From the NCBI RefSeq assembly GCF_014633365.1, contig NW_026267104.1, positions 248,001 through 312,000 on the forward strand: a stretch of DNA of 64,000 nucleotides. The letters are read 5' to 3'. The position numbers and the translations under genes are program-made. The notes under the pieces are model-generated. The model did no database searches. It was not told the origin of the DNA and worked only from the letters and a program-made list of their open reading frames with translations. This DNA is from Diospyros lotus (Eukaryota; Streptophyta; Magnoliopsida; Ericales; Ebenaceae). Below, one piece after another: positions 1 to 10,504 of the stretch. Positions within the stretch are counted from its first letter, which is position 1, and every line of letters starts with the position of its first letter.

Positions 1-240
1 TCATTCGAATAGTCCCCAATTATATCTGAATGCATCAGTGAGATATCCGGAGGACCAAAATCATATCCGGATGTCCTAGTTCATATCCAAATACTTCCCA
101 GCATATCCGAATAGCTTCTTCTTTGAATGTCAGTGTATCCGGATGAGTCTTCTTCATATCTGGATGTCTTTCTTCTTATCCTGATATCCTTTCTGATATC
201 CAGATGACTTTTCCTGAAATCTAATTTAGCTTCCAGTGAG
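1..240. repeat. Array of degenerate ATCCGGAT / ATTCGAAT palindromes
   Basis: Short palindromic motifs recur every 20-30 bp. There is one exact ATTCGAAT near position 4, exact ATCCGGAT near 74 and 138, and many one-base variants (atctgaat, atccaaat, atccgaat, atctggat). No reading frame is present. The layout matches the palindrome-rich U3 of the Athila-type LTR at 8050-8745, but the core is mostly ATCCGGAT. It is probably a remnant of a related LTR cut off by the window edge. Confidence 0.5.
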
Positions 241-424
241 TCCTAATTCAAGTTTAATTCAATTAATGTATTCAATACCTTCCAACATTGAATTCATAAG
301 CCAGAACATGACAAGTTAATCATACCCATACCCTAAATCATAGTTCATTGAATCTTTGTATTCTAATATATAGATGAAGATCATATCATGTTCAGCATTA
401 TTATAACATGATCAGCATTATTTT
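241..424. other. AT-rich non-coding flank of a solo LTR
   Basis: No gene or recognisable element end is seen. The stretch ends in ATTTT (420-424), which is repeated at 2287-2291, so it is the left target flank of the solo LTR that follows. The right flank continues at 2292 into a truncated plus-strand LTR, so this stretch may be part of that older element. Confidence 0.4.
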
Positions 425-2286
425 TTAAAGTGAAGCAAGATCGCTACGGGGCAAGCAGCGTAGTTCAAAATTTTGAACCTAACCCCGATCCCGGCGATTG
501 GATCAACGTCGAAATCAAATAATCACATACATAATAAAGTAAATCTAACCTTTAGATTTTTAAGTCGTTTGCGGATTCAAGCCGTCCAAGTGTCCGGCCT
601 CTAACTTGTGATACGCGGCGCGCGTCCGTTGGCGAGGAGAGCGGAATGGGAGTGCTAGCTGCTTCTCCTAACAAGGCTTATGAATGGACGGGAAAATAAT
701 TGATTTTCAACTCTTGAAAACCAACAAAATAAGAGGCATCATTTTAGGCATCCCATAAAGGGCTATTTATAAATAAGCAACCTCCTAGGGTTTTCCCAAA
801 CCCTAGGGGACATGGATTGGGCTAGCCCATTAATCCTAGTCCAACTAGAAATTAAAGTGGCCCAAATTCATTTATAAATATGTGGCCCAAATCTAATTCA
901 AGCCCAAATAATTAATATTTAATATTTGGCCCAAATCTTATTTAGCCCAAATATAATATTTATTATTTAATATTTGACCCAAATCTAATTTAGCTCAAAT
1001 ATTTAATTTAATTTAATATTTGGCCCAAATACTTTATTTGGCCCAAGTATTAAATTAAGCCCAAATTATTAAATTAGAAACTTCTTTCTAATTTAATCAT
1101 TAAGTTAGAAACTACTTTCTAATTTAATCAATTGCTATTTTAGGAAACCTTTTCCTTTATGACGACCCCTCGTCATATCGACGTCATTACGTCTGTTTGT
1201 TCTTTTCCCGTGAGAACCTACGACGGCACAACTTCTTGCCGAAGTGTCCCACTTAACCATACGTCCGCTTTCCTAGTTTAAGCCAGGGACCGTGCATATT
1301 GCGTATGACTCATTAGGCTCCCGAATATGTTGGCAATGTGTCGGTACGAACACATAAGACAAGATTGGCCTCTAGCAAGGTATCATGCCTACCCAATTAT
1401 TTAGAAGGATTCATAATCCGCAAATAACCTTTCACGAGCATGGTTACCGTGTAATTCGATCCTCTCGTCAATGTATCCTATGTGATCTCAAGTTGGCAAT
1501 GTGTTGCTTGATTATGATCACATAAGTCTTTCTTCGGTTATCCGGATATCTACACTTAATAGAAAGTGAATCAATAACTCCTTATTGATCTCTTTCACCA
1601 TGGCCATGGATTTAAAGTGAATATCCACCGAAGGCGCCTTAGATACATCATCCTCTATCAAGGGATAGACGAGTCTCATCTTAGTTATGCACCCATCTCC
1701 ATAAGCCTCACGATATGCCCAACGATCGCCCACGTGCAGCCTTTATCTAGGCCCATCAAAACGATGTCAAAGCATATCGGTCTTCTTATGAGATGACCGT
1801 GACAACCTCAGGTCCAAGGATTAGTTACACCCATCTCATATGAGAATTCCATCAACATTTAACCAAAATGGATTCTCATGGCGAGTCATGTCCAGTGACA
1901 TGTTCTCCAAGATTGGTCACCTATGTACTTGTCTAGGCATCCCCATGCCTATGGGTGTGAGTCCCCCATTGCTATCACATAGCAAAAACATAGCACATAC
2001 AAGTCTTACCGCAATTGTCAATGTCCATTCTTGACATTGCTACGACTTGGGACATTTAATGATGTCGAGAAACTGTGATGCATCATCTCACATCTTTATA
2101 GATTAATCACAGTATACATCATATGGACTTCTATCTAGTTTCATTCGATCATTACATTAATAACAAGAAACTAATAGAACGACTTCTTGTAGAATTAAAT
2201 AACTCTTTATTCAATATGAAATATGATTAAAAATGTCCGCGTACAATTTGCCCAATCTAATTGGGTCTAGAGCACCTACACTAACA
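425..2286 (-). mobile_element. Solo LTR, family 'TGTTAGTG' (copy A)
   Basis: On the minus strand the LTR begins TGTTAGTGTAGGTGCTC (at 2286) and ends near 425. It is flanked by a perfect 5-bp duplication, ATTTT at 420-424 and 2287-2291. No internal region, primer-binding site or polypurine tract adjoins it, so it is a solo LTR left by LTR-LTR recombination. Near-full copies lie at 23314-25312 (plus) and 35429-37303 (minus), with a stub at 40838-40966. A TATA-like box on the minus strand sits at about 768-778. Its outer end has lost the canonical CA. The lineage is uncertain: size and terminal TGTT suggest Copia, but no internal coding region is present to prove it. Confidence 0.85.
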
Positions 2287-2291
2287 ATTTT

Positions 2292-3093
2292 ATGAGATTA
2301 TGTGCATACATTTTGGTATGAGCATTGAGCATGATTTTATATGGAGCACTACATATCGTGTGCCAGCATTTATGTGAGCATTGCATTGCATTATGCACGC
2401 TAGGCGGCTTGTCCGCGGGGATCCCATCAGTTTCAGTTTCAGCTCAGTTTATGAGTTGCTCGCCTGGTGGCAACCAGGGGGCTAGGGGCTTTGCCCACAG
2501 TATGTGCTTACAGTTTTTATGTATGCAGGTTTCAGATCAGACAGGTATGTATTATCAGATTATGTGGGCCTATGAGCCAAAGTTGCATACCTGCATTTAG
2601 TTTACAGTTTATGTGCATTACATTTTTATGAATACAATCAGATAGTGATTATACAGTACAAGTTTAGTCAGTTATTTATCAGTATCGATATTCTTCGATT
2701 CAGCTTCAGTATTCTTTCCAGCTTATTACTTGCTGAGCTTTTGTAGCTCACCTTGTAATCTTCACCCCTCCAGGTTCTAGCAGGGGAGTATCAGATGTGG
2801 GGCCTAGCAACAGTGTTCAATAGTGTGTGTACGTGGAGCCGCTCAAGATAAAAGATGTCTGGGAGTCTGTTGAGTTCTATAGAGTTTTCTTAGATTAGAT
2901 CTTATTTTATATTTCAGTTGAGGGATTGTCCCTCAGTAAGAGTTTATGCATTTCAGTTTGTATTGACTAAGAGTTTTTATTCCAATTGATTGAGATGTTC
3001 AGTCATGGTATCAGATTTCAGATTATCAGTTAGTTTATTTTATTTTCCCCGTAGCACCTCTTCTCGGGCAGTTCTAGGAGAGGGGGTGTTACA
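2292..3093 (+). mobile_element. 3' part of a chromovirus-type LTR
   Basis: This plus-strand, non-coding sequence ends GGGGGTGTTACA at 3093. That is the terminal motif seen on the other chromovirus LTRs here, for example at 51569. The bases just after it (gtcagatatcag) look like a decayed TGGTATCAG primer-binding site. The 5' part is not identified and may continue to the left of the inserted solo LTR. No coding potential is seen. Confidence 0.45.
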
Positions 3094-3144
3094 GTCAGAT
3101 ATCAGTAAGGTAATATGAGAAGAACCAACGCACCCTGGTTGCAC

Positions 3145-3532
3145 TCTCACCCTGCAATTAAAACACAATAAAAAAAACATAATAAAACTTTTATATTTTT
3201 TTTCTTTATTTTGGTGATAGGTTTATACTCATCAGTATACGAGTGCAGTTGTAGTCCAAATTTAAATTTGTATTTTCTAGATGAGTCTAGGTCATCCACT
3301 GAGAGATTTATTTATGGAAAAAAGAAAAAGAATGTCACACACACGCACACGCATTTGGACGAATTGACAACAAGATTTTTTTATGGATTTTTAGATAACA
3401 GATACTAGAAAATAAAGCAAGACAAAAGTTGAAATAAACGTTAAATGTGAGAATATGAAATTGGATAGCACTTGAGTTAAGACAATTTCAGCACCAACCC
3501 GTTGATCTCTAATTTTTAGCAGAAAAGATTAG
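3145..3532 (-). mobile_element. Diverged Athila-type LTR fragment
   Basis: The stretch follows the 6839-7170 end of the Athila-type LTR in order. It has a 'caccctgcaatt' start, an 'acgagtgcagttgtag' block, an 'atatgaaattggatag' block and a 'gttaagacaatttcagcaccaaccc' region matching the gtcaagacaaatctggtgccaaaccc of the better copy. It is much more diverged and is cut off at 3532 by the inserted chromovirus LTR. It is non-coding. Confidence 0.5.
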
Positions 3533-6119
3533 TGTAACGACCCGCTCCCACTTATGGGCGCCACCGATAAATAATCGATCAGATTACTCACCCGACAACC
3601 ACAACTGAAGGGTTGGACTATGTTTCAACAGGAAACGCCCTAGGTGGGAACTAGGCTTCGTCTTTCCCTTCGCTCCACTCAGGAATCGGTCCCAACTCAA
3701 ATAAGAAAAATCCAGCGGACCAAGACCCGAAACCTGAGTGAGCTTCACCTCTCTTCAGCTCACCCCATAGCAAGCCAGAGGTGACCCAGGCACAAAGCTA
3801 GCATACAACACTTTGCTGAGTACTGGGGATTTATGAGAACATACCTTGCTGATCTTGACTCGGTCCGAAACTTAGCTTTACCAACTATGCCACATTCAAC
3901 AAGCAATCTCACAGTCATCTATCACACTATAATGATTACACAATTAAATACATTTAAGCTCAATAACACATACATTTACTCACAAGAGTATACATACACA
4001 ACACCCACCTAGCTACATACAAGCAATAATAAAATACATAACTCGGGCAACACAGCTAGTTGCCACAACGGCCTCCCGGCGCCATCCCTGCTTGCATCCG
4101 GACTTGCATCATCTACACATGAGGTAAAACCTCATGAGTCATAATGACTCAGTAAGGGTGCAATGCATGTAAATATGAATATAATCATGTTTATGTATGC
4201 CAAATGCATGCAAATGAGGCTAGGTCCACTCATCCTCACAACCCACTAAGGTTTGAGGCATCAACCTATCAGCCCCCACCTCACTAGTCCTCCATATGGC
4301 CATAGGTCCACTAGGTCTTGCATCACACAAGATATAACCACTACATGCCAATGCAACATAAAAACATTATCAAACATATTTACCAACGTGCAAGGCCACC
4401 TCCACAAGGGGCCATCCCTTACCTGGCTCGAAGCCTCATCTCTGCCTCGGCCCGAATTCCAGCCCGAACCTCTAGTTCCTCTAGGATCACCGCCTCCCCG
4501 GTCAAACCTAGATGCAAAACACACAAAACCCCAACTCCATTAACATCCGGCATTTAACCAATGCCCTCAACTACGCCGTATATCGCAAAACCCCCGACAA
4601 CAACTTCAATAAAAACAACCCCAACCAAGGCATAAACCATTCAATTGATCACATTTCATTATCTCACATAATGAAAATATTTTGAAAAGAACTAAATTAA
4701 TTACCTTGATTAATCTGGAGAAGAAGATTGATCAAACGCCCACACCGGCATTGGCTCCCGAGCTGCCACTTGCGCCCAAAACCCCATTTTCGAGCTTCCG
4801 ACATGCTCCTCAAGCCCCGATTTAATTTCCAGAACTTTCCCCCATTTTCTGGAATTTTTAGCTATTTTTCCAGATTTTCCTTCTTTCTTTTTATTTTCTT
4901 TTCTTTTTTTTTCCTTCTTCACTTTTCTTCTTTCCCGCGCGCGCTGGCCCTGTTCATCTTCCTCCTTCTTCATGCGCAGCCTCGGCGCACAGCGCGCCTG
5001 CCACCGCCGCTCGGCCTCCTCCGTCCATCGCGACAGCTGCACCACCATCGGCCGACACCGCCCCCTCGCGCCATTGCAGCCATCGGAACCGACCTTCCCG
5101 CGCTCAGCCAGACGCTTCCAGCCCGAGGCCCCCGCGTCTGCCATTGCCGACCACCGAAGGTCCTGGCCGCTTTGCTGCCTCGGCCTTCTGCAACGAGCCC
5201 ATCACTGGCCGCCACCGCAGCCATCGGCCTCCTTTGCAGCACCTCGTCGCGAGCCACCGTGGCTGCTGCTGCCTTCATCACGCGTCGGCCATGGCTGATC
5301 TGCCTTTAGCCGTTGTCGCTGTCCAGCCAACCTCCATCGTTTTAGGCAGGCCTTCGGCCTTCTCTCTCGCGAGCTCTCTCACTCTCGCTCACAAACTCTC
5401 TACTTCAAGCGAAATCCTCTCGCGGCTAGGCCTTCTCCCGCTTTGCATTTCTCGGCCATTTCAAAATGGCAGAGATCATTACATAGGAAGCTTCAAGGAA
5501 GCTTCCTCTCACGCAGGGATATATATACATTTATATATATATTACACTAATTACATATAAACCCTCCATATATCTCAAAACTCCACTTAAGCAATTAATA
5601 ATTGCTCTTAAGGATCTTTATAATTACACTTGGGCCCTCCCAATGCTTAAATTAATTATAATTAAGCCACTCAAAATCTTGATTTATTCGAAATTAATAA
5701 TCGACCGCTACTTGGGAATACTGACCTTGTCCCTGCGCCTGCACGGGACCTTTATTCGACCCGAAAACACTTAAGGGATGCCTTACTCGAAAAATCGAAC
5801 CACCCCTAGGGTCCCCTCAGCTTCCAGGAGGTCCCCTCTGACTATTCGGTATTGGCACCCACTCGGGCTTATACAGAATTTATTCCAAAAATTATTCCCG
5901 GTCGGACCGCTTCCAGCGTCCTTAATCTCATCTTAAGACGCTCATCAATCTCTTGCTCTCTTCCCTATCCAAGCCCCGAGGCACTCCCTGTCGCCAACTC
6001 GACAATTTATATTAATAAATTACTCGAATTTGACTTTTGGCCTTCCCGGACCACCCGAGGCCCTGCCAAAATAGTCAAAACTTATTTATTTTCAATACCA
6101 TGTAATACCGGGTATTACA
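3533..6119 (-). mobile_element. 3' LTR of a Tekay/Del-type chromovirus (minus strand)
   Basis: Read on the minus strand the LTR starts TGTAATACCCGGTATTACATGG (6119) and ends GGGTCGTTACA (3533), 2587 bp. It is immediately preceded on that strand by a polypurine tract (6120-6155), so it is a 3' LTR rather than a solo one. Related copies are at 37607-40318, the nested 32475-40837, 46000-47396 and 55496-58217. It carries a polypyrimidine tract (plus strand about 4830-4935), a GC-rich block (about 4970-5360) and an AT-repeat TATA region (about 5519-5545). Open frames of up to 193 codons in the GC-rich block run on both strands and are not conserved between copies, so I do not call them genes. Confidence 0.85.
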
Positions 6120-6155
6120 TTCCACCCTCCTTAAAGAATTTCGCCCTCAAAATTC
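6120..6155 (-). other. Polypurine tract of the minus-strand chromovirus
   Basis: On the minus strand this reads as a purine-rich run (AAGGAGGGTGGAA) directly abutting the LTR start, preceded by a 'gagggcgaaattc' block. The plus-strand equivalent is at 49434-49469. This is the usual site of plus-strand DNA priming in chromoviruses. Confidence 0.75.
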
Positions 6156-6838
6156 ACTTTACCACAATCTCTTGCCCAAGACAATCATATTTTCAGGCTA
6201 CTCTCTGAATCTCCTGCACAAGAATCTCGTAGCCGAACCATTTCTCAGCCTTCACCTTGGGTTATTCCCACCTCAAGGCTTCACTTAGGCATTTGGTCCT
6301 CCACCTCTCGAGGACGTTCACCAACCGATTATCGCTTTGCCCTCCCGCCAAACGGCACCGCTGGTCGCTGGTCATGCTTACTATAACGACATTCATCTCC
6401 AGATGAATGTTCTCTGTCTTGAAGCATCAATTTGCAGGTTTACTTCCCATTTCCCCCTTTCGCATCAACCGAAACAACTCTCACAAACATTGCATTACTG
6501 ATCAGTCTACCACGATTTTACGCCGATCACACACGGCAACGTTTCCCATTGCCAATCACACATGGCCACGATTTTACGCTGGTCCAACCAGCAATGTCTT
6601 AGCACTGATCATCAGTCGCAATGTTTCTTTTTTGTGCCCACAAGACACTCAAACACCTATGCCACCATGGCATACTGCCATTAATCACAAGCATGCACAA
6701 CTTAAGTTGATCCTCATGGCAACTTCTTATTACCGATCAACTAACCATGCTAGCACTACATGGGAAGCAACCATTTGGTTCACCCAGCCAATTTCGACCA
6801 TTTTATACATGGTCTTCTACTTTGACCAGCTGACCCTC
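6156..6838 (-). mobile_element. Decayed 3' internal end of the chromovirus
   Basis: Non-coding remnant between the polypurine tract and the inserted Athila-type LTR. Near-duplicate blocks with 'cacgattttacgc' occur near 6508 and 6568. The 165-codon open frame at 6407-6904 crosses into the neighbouring LTR and shows no domain, so I reject it as a gene. The rest of this element is not seen beyond the Athila insertion. Confidence 0.45.
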
Positions 6839-8049
6839 TGCTGCATCACTCACCCTGCATTTGTCACTTTTTGTATTTTTCTTTCACTAATTCAGCTGAT
6901 TTAGCAACTAATTATGTTCACAGATAGGATGAGGCGTTTAGACTCGCCAGTGCACGAGTGTGATTGTAGCAGAAAATTTATATGTAATTTTTCCGGGCAA
7001 GACCGGGTCGACTCACAGGGAGATTACTCATGGAAGGAGATAACCACACCAGTTCTTTTGATTAACGGAATAATGAAATGAGATCAAACTAAATGTGATA
7101 TAACTGTAATCTGGAAATGGATAGATCTTGGGTCAAGACAAATCTGGTGCCAAACCCAACTGATTCACCATATAGCTTTCTGTGATGTAACTAGCAGCTC
7201 AAATAGCTTGGGTTTTCAACCATTAAATGTACTACTGAGATGATGATAACTCTTTGCTCAAGCAACCTCCATACATGAAATGGAGACTCTATGGCAAGAA
7301 GCTATCATAAATCAGTGTATAAATAATGTTTTGACAAAATAATTGCTCGGGGCTTGGGTATGAGAACGTTTCCAGGTCAAGCAGCCTCCATACATGGCAT
7401 GGAGACTCTAAGTTAGGCGTACGAACCAATCCAAGCCTGAGGTTTTCGTTAATAATATTTCCCAAACTGCTTTTACTTTTGTTACTGTGACATATGGAGT
7501 TCTGTTATATTGATTCATCAGTGGCTTTGGGCACCATCTTTGCCTTAACCCAAGAATCGAATTAGCCACACATCTTCATAGGAAGTGCACGACTAAAACT
7601 AATCTCTACAGATGAATACACGATTCGTAAAGGAAATAACTGAGACAACAGATAAGAACTTGGTAAACTACTGCTGTATTGATTGCTGAAACGAACTACA
7701 ACATGAAGCAGAAATTAAAATGAACTTGTAATATAGAGCTCAGAATTAGCAAGAACAACTAGTGTAACTGAAGTGCTATTCGCAAAGAAAGAGATACAGA
7801 CAAGAACAAAAATAGGAGAAACAGACAAAAGGAAAGGAAAATAAATCTGCCCTTTCAAAATGATCTTCTTCTTTCTTGTATTGTTTTTCTTAGTATCTTC
7901 TGCACTCGCCAACCTCTGATTCCAAAGAATGTTGGTCCCTTTTTAAGCTTATGGCGCATGGAAGTGGGGACCATTTGTTGAAAAGTTGTTCAAAAAGTTG
8001 GTTGAATTTACCTTAGAGCCACCGCGTGTATTTGCGCATGTCAGAATTT

Positions 8050-8745
8050 TTGTTCGGCTGCTCATTCGAATGACTAGCAGAGACATTCGAATGCTTGCAG
8101 AGTTTCTTTTGGCTGATCGGCTCATTCGAATGAATTTTAGTCCTATTCGAATGAATTTCATGCTTTACTGTTCCTTACACAGCGATTTTCTCGGTCATTC
8201 GAATGCAACAGTACTTTCATTCGAATGAATTTCTAATTTTTCTCTTGACTTCTTCATTGCATTCGGATGACCTGGAGAGCATTCGAATATGGAGTTCCTT
8301 GGGTTGCTTCTCATCGAATTACTCAGCCTTCATTCGAATAGATTTCCTTTCTTCTTCAACTTCATTCGAATGACTTGGATTTCATTCGAATATGTCTTCA
8401 CTGCTTCCAAACGATATGCTCATCCGAATTTCTCCTCATGCTCGACTCATTCGAATGACTTGGATCTCATTCGAATATGTCTTCACTGCTTCCAAACGAT
8501 ATGCTCATCCGAATTTCTCCTCATGCTCGGCTCATTCGAATGACTTGGATCTCATTCGAATATGCACAATCTGGAGATCTTGATTTTTGTTACTTCTTAT
8601 TCGAATTAGGCCAAGCTCATCTGAATACATACCCGATATCTTGCATATTCGAATGTCTGAATGATTTATTCAAATGTTTGAGCAGCTCTCTTCTGTTTTG
8701 CTCCATATTTGAATACCTTTGAAGACTTATTCGAATGGCTTTGAC
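8050..8745. repeat. ATTCGAAT palindrome array in LTR U3 (also at 20548-21243)
   Basis: About 17 exact copies of the 8-bp palindrome ATTCGAAT, often extended to CATTCGAATG, lie in roughly 700 bp with irregular spacing of about 20-60 bp. Single-base variants (cattcggatg, catccgaat) fill some gaps. The array is repeated in the other LTR. It lies upstream of the presumed transcription start in element orientation, where enhancer sites would be. Each copy has one CpG in its centre. Confidence 0.85.
8372..8560. repeat. Tandem 85-bp repeat inside LTR U3
   Basis: A unit starting 'gacttggat' occurs at 8372, 8457 and 8542, a period of exactly 85 bp, with about 2.2 copies. Each unit carries two ATTCGAAT sites and one variant. 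The same tandem repeat is present at about 20870-21060, so it predates the insertion. Confidence 0.85.
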
Positions 8746-8937
8746 TTTCATTAGGACACCTTTATTTCTTGACTTTTTATTCCTCTTTCAATCATGCTTT
8801 TGGAGAGTATGAGTCATTCTTTCATCCCTTTTCCTTCTTTTGGGCTGCAACAAGCAATTCTGGAGATTTTAAGTCGATCAAATGGATTAGGAGGTAATAA
8901 AAACATAACAAATATTGCATTTTTTTTACATCAATCA

Positions 8938-8952
8938 CACCCCCCAACTTAA
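8938..8952 (-). other. Polypurine tract of the Athila-type element
   Basis: On the minus strand it reads AAGTTGGGGGGTG directly before the TGATTGATG start of the 3' LTR. This fixes the LTR boundary. The same tract is repeated at 21436-21450 beside the other LTR. Confidence 0.85.
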
Positions 8953-8954
8953 AC

Positions 8955-10500
8955 ATTGCTAGTCCCTTAGCAATCAAATTAAATGCACGAATGCTTCAAC
9001 ATTCACAAATTCATTGATAGTGCAAATCTCGTATGTGAAGCAAAAATGTATGGTCAGTAGCATAGGGACTTCGGACAATCAAAGGAATGTTTATTATTTG
9101 AACTTTTGTCTCTGGCATATTAAGTTAAATCAATCAGCATATTGCATTCAATTCTCTAAGCTTTGATTGCAAGTTTCACTGGATATGTTTCTCTTCAATA
9201 AAATGTTCACTCAAAGTTGCTCTCAAGGATGTACCTCAATTTGGAGTGGATGTAAATCAAGTTCGAAGAGGTATCATCAATCATAAAAAATGCTATTAAG
9301 GAAGGAAAGGACCTGACATAGCTTCATGATTAGAATAGCATCTCAATGAATAGCATTTAAATTTAACTAAGTCTCCTTACTCTTGAAATTATATCCTGAA
9401 ATTGCATGATTGATAAAACAAAGAGGGATCTTTCTGGGAAGAAATGGGGCCATATGGTAATGTGGTATAGCAAAGGGGATGATGGAAATCAAGAGAGTTA
9501 TTAGGTCCCGGGAATTTTCTACTAAGAACTGATTTTTTTTTTTTTTTTTTTTTGGTATCAGAGAAAATAAACTGCACATGTGATGCATTCATGCATCAAT
9601 AGCTGAAATCATATCAGGGCACCTAAATCCAGTTGGTCGTATCCGAACCTGAATCTAACTGCTATTCCAACTGATAGTGAACAAGCTTCCATTGCTTCAC
9701 CCTCAATGGCTACGGGGGGTGTTTTTAATGTCCCAGACCTAGAGACAACCATTTATCTTAAATGGTAAAGTGATCTTTTAACGTCAGATTCCCAGACGAT
9801 TTTTTTTTTTTTTTTTTGGTAAACTACTGAGTAATTCCCGAGACCTAATCAATGGATAAGAAAATGTCAAGGCTATGACTTGGACAGAGGGAATGATGCA
9901 ACTGGTCATGAAGAGTTTTAATGGGCTATAAGTGGAAACTGATCAAAACAATAGGTTGATTGGCTCCAGTAATAGGAAAATGATCCCTCTATGATATTTC
10001 ATAAATCAGCCTTATTCATTCAACTGATTTCAAGCTTAGAGTCAGTTAAAATTAGCCGCGATCATTAAAGGCACTCAAGGCAAAATGTTGTTTTGAAGCT
10101 ATTGAAAGACAAGAGAATCAACAAAATATTTTATTGCATGAATAGATGTTATTTCACTCAGAATAAAATGTCATGAAGCTCTAACACTTACTTTGGTAAC
10201 AAATCTCCACTTAATTTGAGAATTTGGGCAATTTGCTGATTATTTCACATGTTTTGTATGCCATTCAAACAAATGAACAGAAATAAAGCACCCTAAGTAG
10301 TCCTGGTCCTGGTTCTAAAGCTCATACAGTTCTGTTCTCAAATAAAAGATTATCATTCAAGTAACCAGTTGTGAATCTAAAGCATCGAGCACAATAATTT
10401 GAAGCATAGAGTAAGCAAAGTCATTTTTATTGACAAATGAAAATGTGATTAAACTTTGTAGTTCATAGGTACAGAAATTAAATATGAAGCATCAAATCCT
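8955..10500 (-). other. Non-coding tail between third ORF and 3' LTR
   Basis: No supportable gene. The stretch contains long T runs (about 9533-9553 and 9800-9817) and AT-rich sequence. Athila-type elements typically have a long non-coding region here. Confidence 0.6.
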
Positions 10501-10504
10501 ATGA

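Larger units (their letters stand above)
6839..8937 (-). repeat. 3' LTR of the Athila-type element
   Basis: On the minus strand it runs TGATTGATG (8937) to GATGCAGCA (6839), directly after a G-rich polypurine tract. U3 (about 8937-7950) holds the ATTCGAAT array and a duplicated 85-bp unit. A TATA-like TTAAAAAGG on the minus strand lies near 7941. The plus-strand frames here ('IRM' repeats) are translations of the palindrome and are not genes. Confidence 0.9.

Noticed and set aside
4728..5309. 193-codon open frame in the GC-rich block of a chromovirus LTR
   Set aside because: Low-complexity Ser/Pro/Ala/Arg frame, with long frames on the other strand too; not conserved in the other LTR copies.
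6407..6904. 165-codon plus-strand frame
   Set aside because: Crosses from chromovirus remnant into the Athila LTR; no domain, antisense to both elements.
8050..8745. ATTCGAAT array as heat-shock elements
   Set aside because: Heat-shock elements need GAA and TTC units separated by two bases; here TTC and GAA abut, so the spacing is wrong.
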